This document shows positions 53,501 through 63,267 of a DNA stretch of 64,000 nucleotides, in pieces. The notes under the pieces were generated by a model. The model did not search any database. It had not been told where the DNA came from and saw only the letters and a program-made list of their open reading frames with translations. Every line of letters starts with the position of its first letter. Position 1 is the stretch's first letter. Source of the DNA: Arion vulgaris (lineage: Eukaryota > Mollusca > Gastropoda > Stylommatophora > Arionidae); contig CM036768.1 of assembly GCA_020796225.1 (NCBI GenBank), positions 36,050,289 through 36,114,288 on the forward strand, given 5' to 3'. The position numbers and the translations under genes were made by a program.

Positions 53501-56500
53501 CCTGGTTTGCACCTTATCCAGTTCTCCTAATGTGGTATTTGATGCTGGACACCATGCAGCTGACCCATATTCCAGGTGTGGTCGTATGCCCTGCTGATAA
53601 ATATTTCAAAGTATTTTTGACGGCGCCCCATGTGGTTCACCTAATTTTCTCATGATGGCTAACTTCCTCCTGGCCTTTGCTGCTGCTTTGTTGATGTGCT
53701 GCTTCCACGTCAGTCTATCATCGAATGTAACTCCGAGAACAAGTGGTTGATATGGAGCTTTTGAAGAAGAAATTATGCAGAGAATATAACCGCTGATGTG
53801 AAAATGTTGGAGTGCAGGATAACGAGTGTGCTGACTTTTTTGCAAACAATGCATTGACTCAGGCATACAGAAGTATGAACAGAACCTATGTCATCAATGT
53901 GGTATGCTCTTATTTATGTGATATGGGCGAGTCTCAGACACTGGAACAAGTGCGAGAATTATGAGTTAAGTTTGGACATACCAGACTGTTGTATTCGTGG
54001 TAGAGAGCGAAGGTATACTAATCAACTTCTCATGGGTAAGGTGAGCAAATGGACTTTAGGATAGCTGCTGCAGCAGAGGACAAAGCATGAATGGGAATGC
54101 ACAATGTGCCATAACATCGATCTCATAACTGCTGATGTCATTTTTCTATCTTTCTGTTCTGGACAAGTTATTGAATGATGATGATAGAAGTAGTTGCAGT
54201 ATATGCTACATTGTGCTTGACGACCACCCTAACACATGTGTTAGCTAGAAGTCCCAACTAAATTTCTCAACCGTACTACACATCTCCTTCAATGATCTAG
54301 CGGCACATGGGCTCTTGCCCTTCGACCCAATGCTATGTAGTGGTATCTGCATGTGTTTGTAAGTTGTTCTTTTGTCTCAACTCTACGGATCTTCTTCTGC
54401 ATCTCACTAGATTGGGATTTTGGATTCTCTAATAAAGGCAGCCGTCAGCCTAGCAATACAGTTTTCCTTGGATGCCAGTGTAAGTGGACCACCTCTTTCT
54501 TCTCAGGTCTGCATACTGGGGGCAGTTCTATAGGATATGCTATATTATACTCTACAGATATAATGTGCTCTATTTATCTGGCCTTGGAGGAAGAATCTTC
54601 CTGATGTCATCCAGTGCTTGGCACCTCAAGAGTTCGCGGTGAATGGTTTCATGATGATGTGCACACATCTGGCACTCTGGAGTGTGTTGTGATTGAATTT
54701 TGTTTACATGATTAAGTTCTGTGTGTTGGGTTCGAATGTAAAAATGGTGCTCTCATGTCGTATGTTTTCATGATGTGTGCCATACCATAAGCTGAACTTA
54801 CAACATACTATTTTTATGGGTTCCTTTTGTTTCCCAATAGGTGTTGTATAAAGATGTGAAGAAACAGTATGACAGTTTTACATGGACAGCTCAGTATAAA
54901 GGTGTCCACACATTCTGCTTTTCCAATGAATTTTCCACATTCACACACAAAATTGTCTATTTTGATCTACAAGTTGGAGATGAGAAACCTGCAGCTGAAG
55001 AATTACATGGACACCAGACAGCTCTGACAATGGTAAGTACATTTCTGAAACTACCCAGAAAAAAAAACCCCAGGTTTCTGGCTCATGCATTCATTGTGAC
55101 GTTTGCCTGCATCAAACCTCCTTAGTACACTCGCAGAGTCTGTTACCATCATTGCCTGCATCATATTTTATTTTGTTAGCCATGAAATTGTCCAGAGACA
55201 GCAACTATCTCCATTGTTGTCTTTAAGTAGTTGAATTGAATGGTAGACTAGACAGAGAGCGGCTAGAGTGCAAATAGCAAATGCTGTAACCTACCAGATA
55301 ACCCCACTGATAAGGCATCCAAACTTTGATCTGATGATCATCATTTTAATGCCTACTTTGTGTTAAAAGAATCAATCACAGGCAAAGCACAGTCACAAAA
55401 AAATAACTACATATGAAATGAGATGCCTATGAAAAGTTACCAACACCAGAAAAGACAGAGTCACCAACATCAGCATAAGAAAAAAAGTTGGCACAGAACC
55501 TAGCTTGAATTACATTGAGAAACAAAGAAGGAAATGATTTGGTCACTTAATAAGAAAACAACCAAACTCTACAGTATACAAAGCTTTCTACAACAGAACA
55601 TTAAGAAAGAAAGCAAGAGGAAGACTACGAAAAAGATTGTTAGATGGCATAGCTGAATCCTTTCGAAAAGCAAAAATAACTTATCACCCAAGCCACTAGA
55701 GCAGCGCAAGACAAAAACAGAAAACCGCAACAACCCAGTAGAGGTGTGACGACACAAGAAGAGGATCGAATGTACAGCTTTTCTCATGTACTTGTCCTTC
55801 CATTCATCTGCACAGTATAAGCCTATCCAAATGTCTAGATACTATTGAGTAGACAATCTTACAGATGTAGGGGGTCTCTGTGATTAAGCCTTTGCCTTGC
55901 ATTTTGAGGGGCATGGGTTCAAATCCGGGTCGCGCCATTTTCTTCACGGGTGAATTTTGTCCAAGATACCCATAGGATTGTTGTGGGAGCTATGGAGTTT
56001 GTGCTTTGTACAGTACTCTCAGGTGGCTGAGAGGGACCAAACCATATGGGTTAAAACCCGGTTCAATGAAGTAAATCTTAACAATATTGGTCAACAACTC
56101 AAATTGAAAAATAAAAACTTTTGCCACCTGTTAATCTCATTTAGAGTGGATCAACAAAAGAAATATGACAAATTTCACATGCTGAAAAACAAGACAAATT
56201 TTGAACTATTTTTTTTTTAAACTGAACAAGTTTTGTTTAAAATATTTCTTCACAGCTACATTTTGAATACAATTTTCTTCTATTTTTTTATTTAATCTAC
56301 AGATGGAAACATCAACCGTGAACATTTTTGAGAGCCTAAAAACTGTTCTCGACTATCAAACCCACCATCGACTTCGAGAATCTCAGGGTCAGGTCTTTGC
56401 AGAAGACCTTAATCAACGAGTCTTTTACTGGTCTGTCGGTGAATCCCTCCTTATAATTTTGATAGGCATTGGCCAGATTCTTGTTCTTCGAAGCTTCTTT

Positions 56501-56533
56501 ACCAACACACATAAGACATCAGCAGCAACGTGA
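44356..56533 (+). CDS. TMED7: p24-family cargo receptor gene (TMED3/7 type), 4 exons
   Basis: p24 proteins are type I membrane proteins cycling between ER and Golgi in COPI/COPII vesicles and act as cargo receptors. Exons are 44356-44505, 51329-51383, 54841-55032 and 56303-56533, about 208 residues against ~215-225 in relatives. Order: signal peptide ~1-20; GOLD domain from [10 protein letters not shown], with the probable disulfide Cys34-Cys94 and [15 protein letters not shown] and [13 protein letters not shown]; coiled coil ~133-172; membrane span ~174-194; tail with the FF trafficking motif. The tail lacks the usual dibasic pair after FF, having HK further on. Exon 2 carries one extra base relative to the expected phase. 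Introns 1 to 3 are full of transposons. TMED3 and TMED7 cannot be told apart by eye. Confidence 0.92.
44506..44982. other. TMED intron 1, unassigned part
   Basis: AT-rich sequence without recognised repeats or coding potential. Confidence 0.45.
44983..45222 (-). mobile_element. SINE-alpha with TSD, TMED intron 1
   Basis: SINE-alpha on the minus strand, several single-base losses. Duplication TTA[C/T]TTGACATT at 44971-44982 and 45223-45234. Confidence 0.9.
45235..46320. other. TMED intron 1, unassigned part
   Basis: No repeat copy or domain recognised. It may contain old, strongly diverged transposon sequence. Confidence 0.4.
46325..46620 (+). mobile_element. LINE-9 fragment
   Basis: Resembles 62190-62340: both have ATTCA[A/G]T[A/G]CTACATAGA[G/A]CCAATACT and TGAGAATCCAATGG / TGAGAATTCCATGG. 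Frames are lost. Confidence 0.6.
46621..46985 (+). mobile_element. LINE-6 3' fragment
   Basis: TACTCATGGACGGAGAAG, ATAGATCTATCCAGGA and ACTGACTGATGATACAAA parallel 22290-22380. Strongly decayed, ends at GATTTTGGATGATG. Confidence 0.65.
47299..48120 (+). pseudogene. LINE apurinic-type endonuclease
   Basis: [17 protein letters not shown] with the catalytic Asn near the start, [28 protein letters not shown] and, after a frameshift near 47945, [19 protein letters not shown] with the SDHH catalytic pair. This cleaves the target DNA to prime reverse transcription. Such proteins are often mislabelled craniofacial development protein 2. Confidence 0.9.
48121..50195 (+). pseudogene. LINE reverse transcriptase and C-terminal part
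   Basis: Linker with coiled-coil-like [22 protein letters not shown] blocks: [72 protein letters not shown] (catalytic Asp), [13 protein letters not shown] and [13 protein letters not shown] (FADD box), [21 protein letters not shown]-terminal LYGSECW and [17 protein letters not shown]. Frame changes near 48345, 48940, 49240 and 49670. Confidence 0.92.
50225..50575 (+). mobile_element. LINE-3 3' fragment
   Basis: Encodes [18 protein letters not shown] (RNase H) and then the same tail as 4360-4740 in opposite orientation. Joined directly to the RTE-like LINE 3' end. Confidence 0.78.
50750..50990 (-). pseudogene. Tc1-like transposase N-terminal remnant
   Basis: Minus strand reads [20 protein letters not shown], then [16 protein letters not shown] and PAQDR, the helix-turn-helix and linker (DRPRSGRP type) of Tc1-like transposases. 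The DDE catalytic part is absent. The rest of 50576-51328 is unassigned. Confidence 0.7.
51329..51383 (+). CDS. TMED7: TMED exon 2, apparent +1 frameshift
   Basis: After TTTGTCAG the exon encodes [14 protein letters not shown] and then meets a stop, because it is 55 nt where flanking phases require 54. The extra base is in the CTGCTGCTC stretch near 51367-51373. Leaving one base out there gives the expected NGQ before the GTAAGT donor. It may be a sequencing indel or a recent inactivating mutation. Confidence 0.87.
51430..51620 (+). mobile_element. SINE-beta, partial
   Basis: AGCATAGAATAGTAACACT, TCATAAGAGGACTGAGG, GGAAGCTACCTGAGTA and AGGCTCAGATCACATACAG in SINE-beta order with several deletions, just downstream of TMED exon 2. 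Confidence 0.78.
51967..52689 (+). mobile_element. LINE-5 3' end inserted in LINE-2
   Basis: TTGGAAAATGACTAAAGATATAG, then (after an insertion) AAAGCAAGTTGAATGCATTT and the LINE-5 terminus GGTATGGAGAAATTACTTGC with an ATTAATTAATT tail. Only 20 bases of each match are quoted. Confidence 0.82.
52000..52301 (-). mobile_element. LINE-3 fragment inserted in LINE-5
   Basis: GCACTCCGGGAACCCAGGTG, CTGTGGCTCGCTGATTAAAT and GCTTGATCGATTCAACC match 4380-4560. Flanked by TATAG (51995-51999, 52302-52306). Many small deletions. Confidence 0.8.
53806..54130 (+). mobile_element. LINE-4 3' fragment
   Basis: GAGTGCAGGATAACGAGTGT, TCTCAGACACTGGAACAAGT and CATAACATCGATCTCATAAC parallel 39475-39790; more decayed. 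Confidence 0.75.
54390..54545 (-). mobile_element. fragment of the long SINE-alpha derivative
   Basis: ATTCTCTAATAAAGGCAGCC, GTAAGTGGACCACCTCTTTC and CATACTGGGGGCAGTTCTAT match 5200-5345, containing one 88-bp unit end. The rest of intron 2 to 54840 is unassigned. Confidence 0.78.
54841..55032 (+). CDS. TMED7: TMED exon 3 (GOLD domain)
   Basis: Sixty-four codons follow TTCCCAATAG. Motifs are [30 protein letters not shown] and [12 protein letters not shown]. Cys94 here is the expected partner of Cys34 in exon 1. The exon ends ACAATG before GTAAGT, phase 0. Confidence 0.95.
55375..55765 (+). mobile_element. LINE-7 3' fragment, TMED intron 3
   Basis: Sequence encodes degraded [22 protein letters not shown] and [22 protein letters not shown] pieces. 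It ends GAGGTGTGACGACACAAGAA. Confidence 0.7.
55869..56100 (+). mobile_element. tRNA-headed SINE
   Basis: GGGGTCTCTGTGATTAAGCC, then a good B box GGGTTCAAATCCGGG, and a body to GGTTAAAACCCGGTTCAATG. A further copy was not recognised in the window. Confidence 0.68.
56303..56533 (+). CDS. TMED7: TMED exon 4 (coiled coil, TM, tail)
   Basis: After TTTAATCTACAG the exon gives [45 protein letters not shown], a hydrophobic span and the tail [14 protein letters not shown], then TGA. EDLN-RV-YWSVGE is diagnostic for p24 gamma proteins. Confidence 0.95.
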   Translation: METSTVNIFESLKTVLDYQTHHRLRESQGQVFAEDLNQRVFYWSVGESLLIILIGIGQILVLRSFFTNTHKTSAAT

Positions 56534-56860
56534 GGATTAAGTTAGGAGAGTTTAGTGTTCTGGTTTGGTTGGTGCTGGGTTTATTTTGTTGTGTGACTGT
56601 TGAAGTATGCTTGATATTGACATCATTAACAGAACAAAGATAGTGCCATATCAAAGCTATTTACACAAGAGATGTTCTAAAATAGAGAAAGTATATATAT
56701 ATGTTACAGCCAGGCTTTTTGTAGATGTTCTAAAATAAAGTATATATATATTTATATATGTTACAGCCAGGGTGTTTGTAAAATCTTACAACACTTCATA
56801 TGTAGGTCAGCTTGAAAAATGAAGTACATGACATCATAAAAAAATATGGCAATGGTGAAA
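56534..56860 (+). other. TMED 3' UTR region
   Basis: AT-rich sequence follows the stop. A ~60-bp segment containing GATGTTCTAAAATA, TATATATA and GTTACAGCCAGG occurs twice in tandem. AATAAA at 56734-56739 is a possible poly(A) signal. No open frame or known repeat is evident. Confidence 0.45.
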
Positions 56861-56861
56861 T

Positions 56862-57052
56862 GGGTAAAAACAAAGTACTGTAGTTTTACAATGACAATAC
56901 ACATCAACTTTTTGATCAAAAGTCCTTTATCAAGCAAAGGATACAACAGAAGTGAAGAATTTCACTTCTTTCACAGCACACTACATATAGAATACAACAA
57001 TAAAATCCTAGCGGTCCTAAAAAGGTTTTTACTGCAGTCTTCCCTTATATAA
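56862..57052 (+). mobile_element. Penelope-like terminal remnant
   Basis: AACAAAGTACTGTAGTTTTA and GTCCTTTATCAAGCAAAGGA resemble the left inverted arm at 41890-41975. TTTTTACTGCAGTCTTCCCT near 57030 is the inverse of the far left terminus at 41850-41870. No coding sequence remains. Confidence 0.65.
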
Positions 57053-57768
57053 AAAATGTGCTGAAACAAAGTAGTGAAATTAGTCACAATAGTTACTGCT
57101 ATATGGTCTACTGTTGTTCTTGGTAAACTAGAAAGAACAAATGAAATATTCATTATAACAGATGTTGGAAATATCCACCAAGAGCTCAGCAGACAACAGT
57201 CATTCACTGCATATTGCACTACAATTGACTGGAACACATTTTTTTTAATGATGTCTTGTACTTTGTTTATCACATTTGTTCTACATATAACGTTTTTGGG
57301 AGACTTTACAAACACCACACACTGTACAAAAAAGAGTAATAATTTAAGATTGTTCTGTAGGGTCTAGACTTATTCTTTTTACATGTGCACAATCTCACCT
57401 AAAATTCTCAACATATTAACTCTTTGCGAACCAAATGCCACACTAAAGGGCGTTTTTTATTCTAAAAATGAAAGACTTGTAAAACATGGCTTATGCCATG
57501 GTCCACTAAGAGTTCATGTGGTTTTTTTTGTGTGCATTATAATGGATACTGCAGGAGCAGCGGAACAAAGGAGACATAAGGTTTGTTTATTATGTAGTGG
57601 ATTTAATCTGAGACACAGCCTTTCAACCTAATGACAGACCTTATTTTGGTTATATCAGTGTGTAGGTCAATACATAGGTAAAATAAGATGAAAAGAGACT
57701 ATATACTTTAAATTTATGGCATCTCTGACAGAAATGTGGTTTAATACAATACGGATGTCTTTACAATC
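57053..57768. other. unassigned sequence
   Basis: Two open frames (57074-57367, 57383-57631) show no domain. TTAACTCTTTGCGAACCAAA at 57417 looks like a piggyBac-type terminus, but no partner end was found. Confidence 0.4.
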
Positions 57769-58017
57769 CAGTTGTAGGTCTAGTATTACATTTACATCAA
57801 GTTGTAGGTCTAGTATTACATTTACAATCAAGTTGTAGGTCTAGTATTACATTTACAATCAAGTTGTAGGTCTAGTATTACATTTACTATCAAGTTGTAG
57901 ATCTAGTATTACATTTACAATCAAGTTGTAGATCTAGTATTACATTTACAATCAAGTTTTAGGTCTAGTATTACATTTACAATCAAGTTGTAGGTCTAGT
58001 ATTACATTTACAATCAA
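57769..58017. repeat. 31-bp tandem repeat, 8 units
   Basis: Unit: AAGTTGTAGGTCTAGTATTA plus CATTTACAATC. Units are nearly identical, with GTAGATC and TTTTAGG variants. Confidence 0.95.
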
Positions 58018-58395
58018 GGACACATAATTTATAGTCTGGAAATAGATATTTGACACAGACATAATTTATAAACAATAGAAGATACAAAATGGCGTCCTAG
58101 AAACTATTTATGGGAAGCCCTGTCACAGAAAAGTGATATTAAACAATATATTTAGTCTCAGATTTCATTTGAACAGTGTAACAGTGATGTATCAGTACTA
58201 GTACAGTGTGGTTGATTTGATTATGTGCAAGTTTCTCTATATCCTTGTGTGTACAATGTAGAGTGTGTGTCTTTGTTGTTGTGTTCTTCTTCTGTTTGTT
58301 TAAGTTTTGTTGAATGATACTTATTGTTGATATTTATTTGTAATGATAAAATCAAAGTTATATATATATATAATATACATGGTTAATATCTGTTA
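58018..58395. other. unassigned AT-rich sequence
   Basis: Contains a (TA)n run near 58358. Nothing else recognised. Confidence 0.4.
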
Positions 58396-58399
58396 GTCA

Positions 58400-58815
58400 A
58401 ATGTGAAGTCAGTGCTATTCTATGGCTCGGAAACATGGAAGACAACAAGAAACCACCAGAAAACTTACATACCTTCACAAATGGATGTTTACGTAGAATA
58501 GAGGGACTGAGATGGTATGATAAGATTACCAACAAGGAACTCGCGAGAAAGAACTAAGCAGATACTAGTGGAGGAAGAGACACTGGCAATGGATAAGACA
58601 TACATTGAGAAGGCCGACCGGAAGCAGGACAGGCACTGTTTTGGAACCGCAGGGAAAGAGGAGATGGGGAAGGCCTAGACAGACCTGGAGAAGAGAACTG
58701 GAGGCTGATATTAAAAGAATAGGTAAAACATGGAAAGAATTGGAAGGGATGGCAAGAGAGAGGAAGAGCTGGAAGAAGTTTGTTGAAGACCTGTGCTCCA
58801 TTGGGAGTTGAAAGG
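58400..58815 (+). mobile_element. LINE-8 3' fragment
   Basis: Encodes FYGSETWKTTR early, then RRPTGSRTGTVLEPQGKRRW and GRPRQTWRRELEADIKRIG, KTWKELEGMARERKSW and KFVEDLCS, the typical end of a LINE protein. Confidence 0.82.
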
Positions 58816-58900
58816 TGAAGAAGAATATCTGTTAGTACAAAGCTGTTTAGATGTTGTCATTGCCCAGTGTGGTAATAACAATAGGAGTGCTAATGTTACA

Positions 58901-59065
58901 TCATCTGATCATGTCTCCCCATTGTCATCCATTATCAAATTAGTTCAAAGTCTGGGGATGAAGTCATCTGATCATGTCTCCCCATTGTCATCCATTATCA
59001 AATTATTTCAAAGTCTGGGGATGAAGTCATCTGATCATGTCTCCTCACTGTTATTCATTAAGTTA
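58901..59065 (+). repeat. 63-bp tandem repeat, ~2.6 units
   Basis: TCATCTGATCATGTCTCCCC recurs at 58901, 58964 and 59027. The unit length is a multiple of three, so a frame (SSDHVSPLSSIIKL) remains open; probably not coding. Confidence 0.92.
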
Positions 59066-59154
59066 GAAAATGCATTGCAAAATCAGCACGCCAATACAGA
59101 AAATGCCAGATCTACAGAGCCTACTGTATAAACTGCGCAAGCAGCGCAGGGTCG

Positions 59155-59575
59155 TCTTGTAGTGAATACCGTCTCACCGTGGAATACCAGAAAATGAAAC
59201 AGCAGACCAACTGGCCAAGGAAGGTGCTGCAGGAGAGCAACCGGATGTGCCAGTTACCTATCACCAAAAGAAAAGGATGATTACATCAATGAGAAAGCTA
59301 CAAATACCAACACAAGATGACTACTATAATATGAGCAGATTGGAACAAGTAAGTTGTCATTCTGCAACAGAACAGAATAGACTCTGCAGCCACATGTATA
59401 CAAAATTCAAGATTGACAATTCAGCCATGTGGACAGGCACATCAGACTGCAGAGTACATACTTCAAGACTGCCCCTAATATGATATACTGAGGAAAACTA
59501 GACAGACCTCTGTGTGAGCTACAAAAGACAGTGAAGTTTATACAAGAAACAACTTTAAATATATAGACAATATTT
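59155..59575 (+). mobile_element. LINE-2 3' fragment
   Basis: Matches 13445-13950 in opposite orientation: ACCAGAAAATGAAACAGCAG, VTYHQKKRMITSMRKLQIPT and [13 protein letters not shown], then CACTTCAAGACTGCC and a GGAAAGG tail. Confidence 0.85.
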
Positions 59576-60134
59576 CAAGGAAAGGAAAGAGAAAATGCAT
59601 CATTTGTTTGGTCTCATCCCCATCTTTTTTTGCATATTCAATTTTAGGGACACATGTCTCTACCATTTTCTTCAATGTATCCTAGCCATCATATTTTATT
59701 AACCTTCACGATGATGGCAATTAATAAATTTAACTAATTAACATATTATAAATATCCTTATTATTTCTCATTCTCCATTACTTTCATCCATGTTGGGCCC
59801 AAAGATTCACCATAAGACTGAGCAAAGTTTTTTTACATTTTTAAAACAATTTTGCTAATCCAGCATTTTTCTACCAACCATCCAGCACCAATAGAGTATG
59901 ATAGTGTAGTCATTTGTCTTGTTGATAACAGTCGTCTTCTGCTTGTTCCATTATTCTGTTTCTTATTATTGTCTAATGTTTTAAAACTGTTTTATTACAT
60001 GCAACAATGAATATCATTGTGTTAATGAGAAGAGTAAATAAATTACAAATGGCTATTAACCCCTTTGTCCTTTTGAGCCGATTTATAGGCTTGTATTTTT
60101 GTAAGACGTTACAAAGCCAGTTAATGTACTAGCT
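59576..60134. other. unassigned AT-rich sequence
   Basis: No coding or repeat match. TTAACCCCTTTGTCCTTTTG at 60057 resembles a piggyBac-type terminus without an identified partner. Confidence 0.4.
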
Positions 60135-60385
60135 TATTATATTTTGCGTTCATTCTTTACGACCAATTTTAATCACTCTTTGTGGTATGTCTGATCTTTG
60201 CCAAGAACGTGTATACGTTGCACATTGGTTTGGTAGGCCCCTAAACACATAGACTCCTACATGTTTAGGACATGTGCATCCGATTTCACCCAAACCTCCT
60301 TAGTCGCCGCTTACGACATGCGTGACAGGCAGCAGTGGTTCTATTCTTTACACCCCAAATTTGGGTCTCGTAACCACTCGGGCGG
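60135..60385 (-). mobile_element. SINE-alpha, complete with TSD
   Basis: Minus-strand SINE-alpha; duplication TGTACTAGCT at 60125-60134 and 60386-60395. The (GAA)n tail is nearly absent in this copy. Confidence 0.9.
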
Positions 60386-60529
60386 TGTACTAGCTAATTC
60401 AGTTTCATTGCAAAATAAATGCGTTCTGAGTTTAGTTTTTTTATATGGACTGAATGAGATAAACAAAAATTGAGATACGAGCTTGAAATCCATATATTAT
60501 TACTCTGCTATTTTTCTCAACACAATTTC

Positions 60530-60765
60530 CACCAATATTTCCACTTATCCCATCACTACTCCGATACAGTAGATACAAAGCAAAATAGTTTCCACAAAAG
60601 GTGGATCTCAGAACTAACATAGGCGATGCATGAAGCTCACACACAAGGTGGATCTCAGAACTAACATAGGCGATGAATACACTATTTATGAAGCTCACAC
60701 AAAAGCCATTCCATAAATCTCTTATCCTGGCGCTGTCCAGCAAAACAGGATTAGATAAAAGAAAA
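60530..60765 (+). mobile_element. LINE-7-type 3' end with internal duplication
   Basis: AGGTGGATCTCAGAACTAAC and ATAGGCGATG occur twice 46 bp apart; the end GCGCTGTCCAGCAAAACAGG matches 8560-8600. Confidence 0.65.
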
Positions 60766-61080
60766 AATCACATCACTTTATGAGCAATACAAATCCTTCA
60801 GTATAAAAGTCTACTGTTTATGACACATTCACATACTTCTTTGTCACATACAAAATATTTGATGCCAAGATGTGTTTTTAGTGGACAATAGAGGTAGTGT
60901 TAAGTGTGTCGTGTAATTTGAGTTCAAACAATTTCCTTGGCTCTAAGTTCATTGTTATTTTAAAAAAACCACACAACATAATATTTGTTTGTGGGTGGTG
61001 CATTTCTCTAGCAGAGCCACCAAGTCACCATTTTCTTTATCTGCGCACATGTATGCAGCACCTGGCATCTACTTAAAAAA
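60766..61080. other. unassigned sequence
   Basis: Nothing recognised on either strand. Confidence 0.4.
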
Positions 61081-61213
61081 AAGGATCTAACTGCAAAGTA
61101 TTGACTTCATTGCATCAGGTTTCCTCATAAGTCTGTCGGGAGAAATGGCATGTCACAAACTTTATAGCTTCAGAAACAATTTGAGGTATCTTCTGAAAAA
61201 TTGCACATATGGG
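61081..61213 (-). mobile_element. SINE-zeta2 fragment
   Basis: ATTGACTTCATTGCATCAGG and GGGAGAAATGGCATGTCACA resemble 62985-63045. Confidence 0.55.
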
Positions 61214-61325
61214 GTCACTATGGTGAAGTGGTTATGACATTTGCCTGTCGTTCTAAAGTTGTAGGTTTGAATCCAGACTAAGTCACATGACACCTACTAC
61301 CATTTTCAAATAATCTGATGTATGT
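61214..61325 (+). mobile_element. tRNA-headed SINE fragment
   Basis: ATGGTGAAGTGGTTATGACA, then a B-box-like GTAGGTTTGAATCC. The 3' part is not recognisable. Confidence 0.55.
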
Positions 61326-61417
61326 AACATACATACGGACTTAGCCTCATACAATCTTGTAGTCAAAGTCTGTTAGTGAGAAACTAAGTAGCCATACCCC
61401 ACTTTGAATGACTTGCT

Positions 61418-61935
61418 CGCCCGAGTGGTTACCTAGGCCCAAATTTGGGTTGTAAAGAATAGAGCCACTGTTACCTGCCACGCATGTCGTAAGTGGCAAA
61501 TAAGGAGGTTTGGCTGAAATCGGATGCATGTGTCCACTAAGGAATGCTAACCCGAAACAAACGCTTGCAGAAAACGGATGCACCAGACCGTAAGGTGCAT
61601 AACATGGTGCAACGACCCTCACAATGAGAAATGGGATAACGGATTCCACGGTCGGCAATCTGCCTCGAAGATTTAGCCACTCAGTAAGAATGTCAGACCT
61701 ACCATCACGAGGGTGGCCAAAACTTACTGCGGTAAGAGGTCGGCACAAACAGAGAAGCAGAAATCATAGGAATTATATCCTACAGAACTGCCCCAGTATG
61801 CAAACTTGAGAAGAAAGAGGTGGCCCACTTACACTAGCGTCCAAGATAAACTGTATGGCGTGGCTGATAATCTGAGACAGACGGCTGCCTTTATTAAAGA
61901 ATCCGAAATCCCAATCTAGTGAGAATGCAGAAGAA
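61418..61935 (+). mobile_element. long SINE-alpha derivative, complete with TSD
   Basis: 518 bp: SINE-alpha head and core (GCCCGAGTGGTTACC, CACGCATGTCGTAAG, AAATCGGATGCATGTGTCC), then ~370 bp of a different body, one 88-bp unit and a GAAGAA tail. Duplication GAATGACTT[G/A]CT at 61406-61417 and 61936-61947. Confidence 0.88.
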
Positions 61936-62094
61936 GAATGACTTACTGACTTATTCCTCTCTGCACTTCGTGGATCATAGAGCCCCAACAGTTGTTCACT
62001 TATTTAAATGCAAGGTGAGAAATGATAATATGAAGTGATCAAAGTTTAATGAAAGCTAATGTCGCACAATTGTTTGGCTGTTTAGTAAGACCAT

Positions 62095-62640
62095 GATAAA
62101 TGATCTGCTTTTGCTTAGTAGAACATAGGTTTTCTGAAGAGGATTTCAACCTGATGAAAGTTGTGCCAGGTTTCAAGAGATTTGAAGAAGCTATCATCCA
62201 TTTGCGAGTTATTCAGTGCTACATAGAACCAATACTGACATACGGATGCGAGTCATGGACAATGAACACACAGATCGAAAAATCTCTGAGGGCCACAGAA
62301 ATGTGGTTTTATAGAAGAATGATGAGAATTCCATGGACTGCTAAAATGTTGAGGTGTTGAATGAGATCAAGACACAGAGAAAGCTTATCAATATAAGAAA
62401 GGGGCAGTCATCATTTTTCGGGCATGTGATGAGGAGGGAGGTTTAGAACATATTGTGACAACCGGTAAAATCGAGGGTAGGCTAGATAGGGGAAGACATA
62501 GAGAGAAAATTTTGGATAGCCTGACTTCATGGCATGGTAGAGCGTCAACATCTGAGTTGATAGCAAACACCAACGACAAAGATTTGTGGAGATCCATGAT
62601 CGCCTACGCCAGCCGGCACAGCACCTGATGATGATCATCA
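62095..62640 (+). mobile_element. LINE-9 3' fragment
   Basis: Encodes QCYIEPILTYGCESWTMNTQ, SLRATEMWFYRRMMRIPWT and, after a frameshift near 62355, a GHVMRRE-like segment. The 3' end is CACAGCACCTGATGATGATC with a short TGATGA tail. Confidence 0.8.
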
Positions 62641-62949
62641 TCCATTTGAAATTATCATTTTTTGGGTTGGCTGCTATGAATTTTGACTTAGTAATGGCTT
62701 CTAATCTGGCATGTGCTGATTTTTGCGCTTCCGCTGGCTTTCCTTATCATTATTGTTCCTCACGTTTAGGCGAGCCTTAATCCTACTTCAGACGTACTTG
62801 TAATTTATATCCTCAAATAAAATATCAGTCACCTGTAGTCCATCCAACTGCATACTTTGTGCACAGCAGGAAGTTTTGGCCAAGCTGGCCTCAAAACCAC
62901 AGAATTTCTACAGTACATGGTCAATAGCACAGAAAGTTACAAATTTCAC

Positions 62950-63195
62950 TATCGGCAATCCCTAAAGGGTTTTTAAGCTGAAGGATTGACTTCATTGCAC
63001 GGGTTTACTCCATATGGTCGGTCCTCTCCGCAGAAATGGCACGCCACCTGCTGAGAATATTGCATAAAGCACAAACTCCGTAGCTCCTGCAACAATCCTA
63101 GCGGTCTCTGAAAAAACTGCACTCGTGAACAGAAGGTCGCGGTCCAGATTCGAGCCTACAACCTTCAACTCACAAGGCAAAGGGCTTAATTGAAA
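62950..63195 (-). mobile_element. SINE-zeta2 copy
   Basis: Minus strand: GGTTGTAGGCTCGAATCTGG (B box), CGCGACCTTCTGTTCACGAG, GGAGCTACGGAGTTTGTGC and GGCGTGCCATTTCTGCGGAG, matching 3622-4140 without its insertion. Confidence 0.72.
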
Positions 63196-63267
63196 CTGAT
63201 TAACTTCTTGTGGACCAAACGCCACATTACGTGGCTTTGGGTTGACAACCTTTACCAGGAGCCACAC

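Larger units (their letters stand above)
51636..53760 (-). mobile_element. LINE-2, RT end and RNase H, interrupted
   Basis: From the right: [20 protein letters not shown] and [12 protein letters not shown] (end of the RT domain), [20 protein letters not shown] (RNase H start), then the Cys-rich tail and 3' end at ~51640. Removing 51967-52689 restores continuity at GGTAGG/AACTGGCACATCC. Frames are broken. Confidence 0.85.

Noticed and set aside
57074..57367. Possible small membrane protein gene
   Set aside because: No conserved domain, no splice or promoter support; next to a Penelope terminal remnant.
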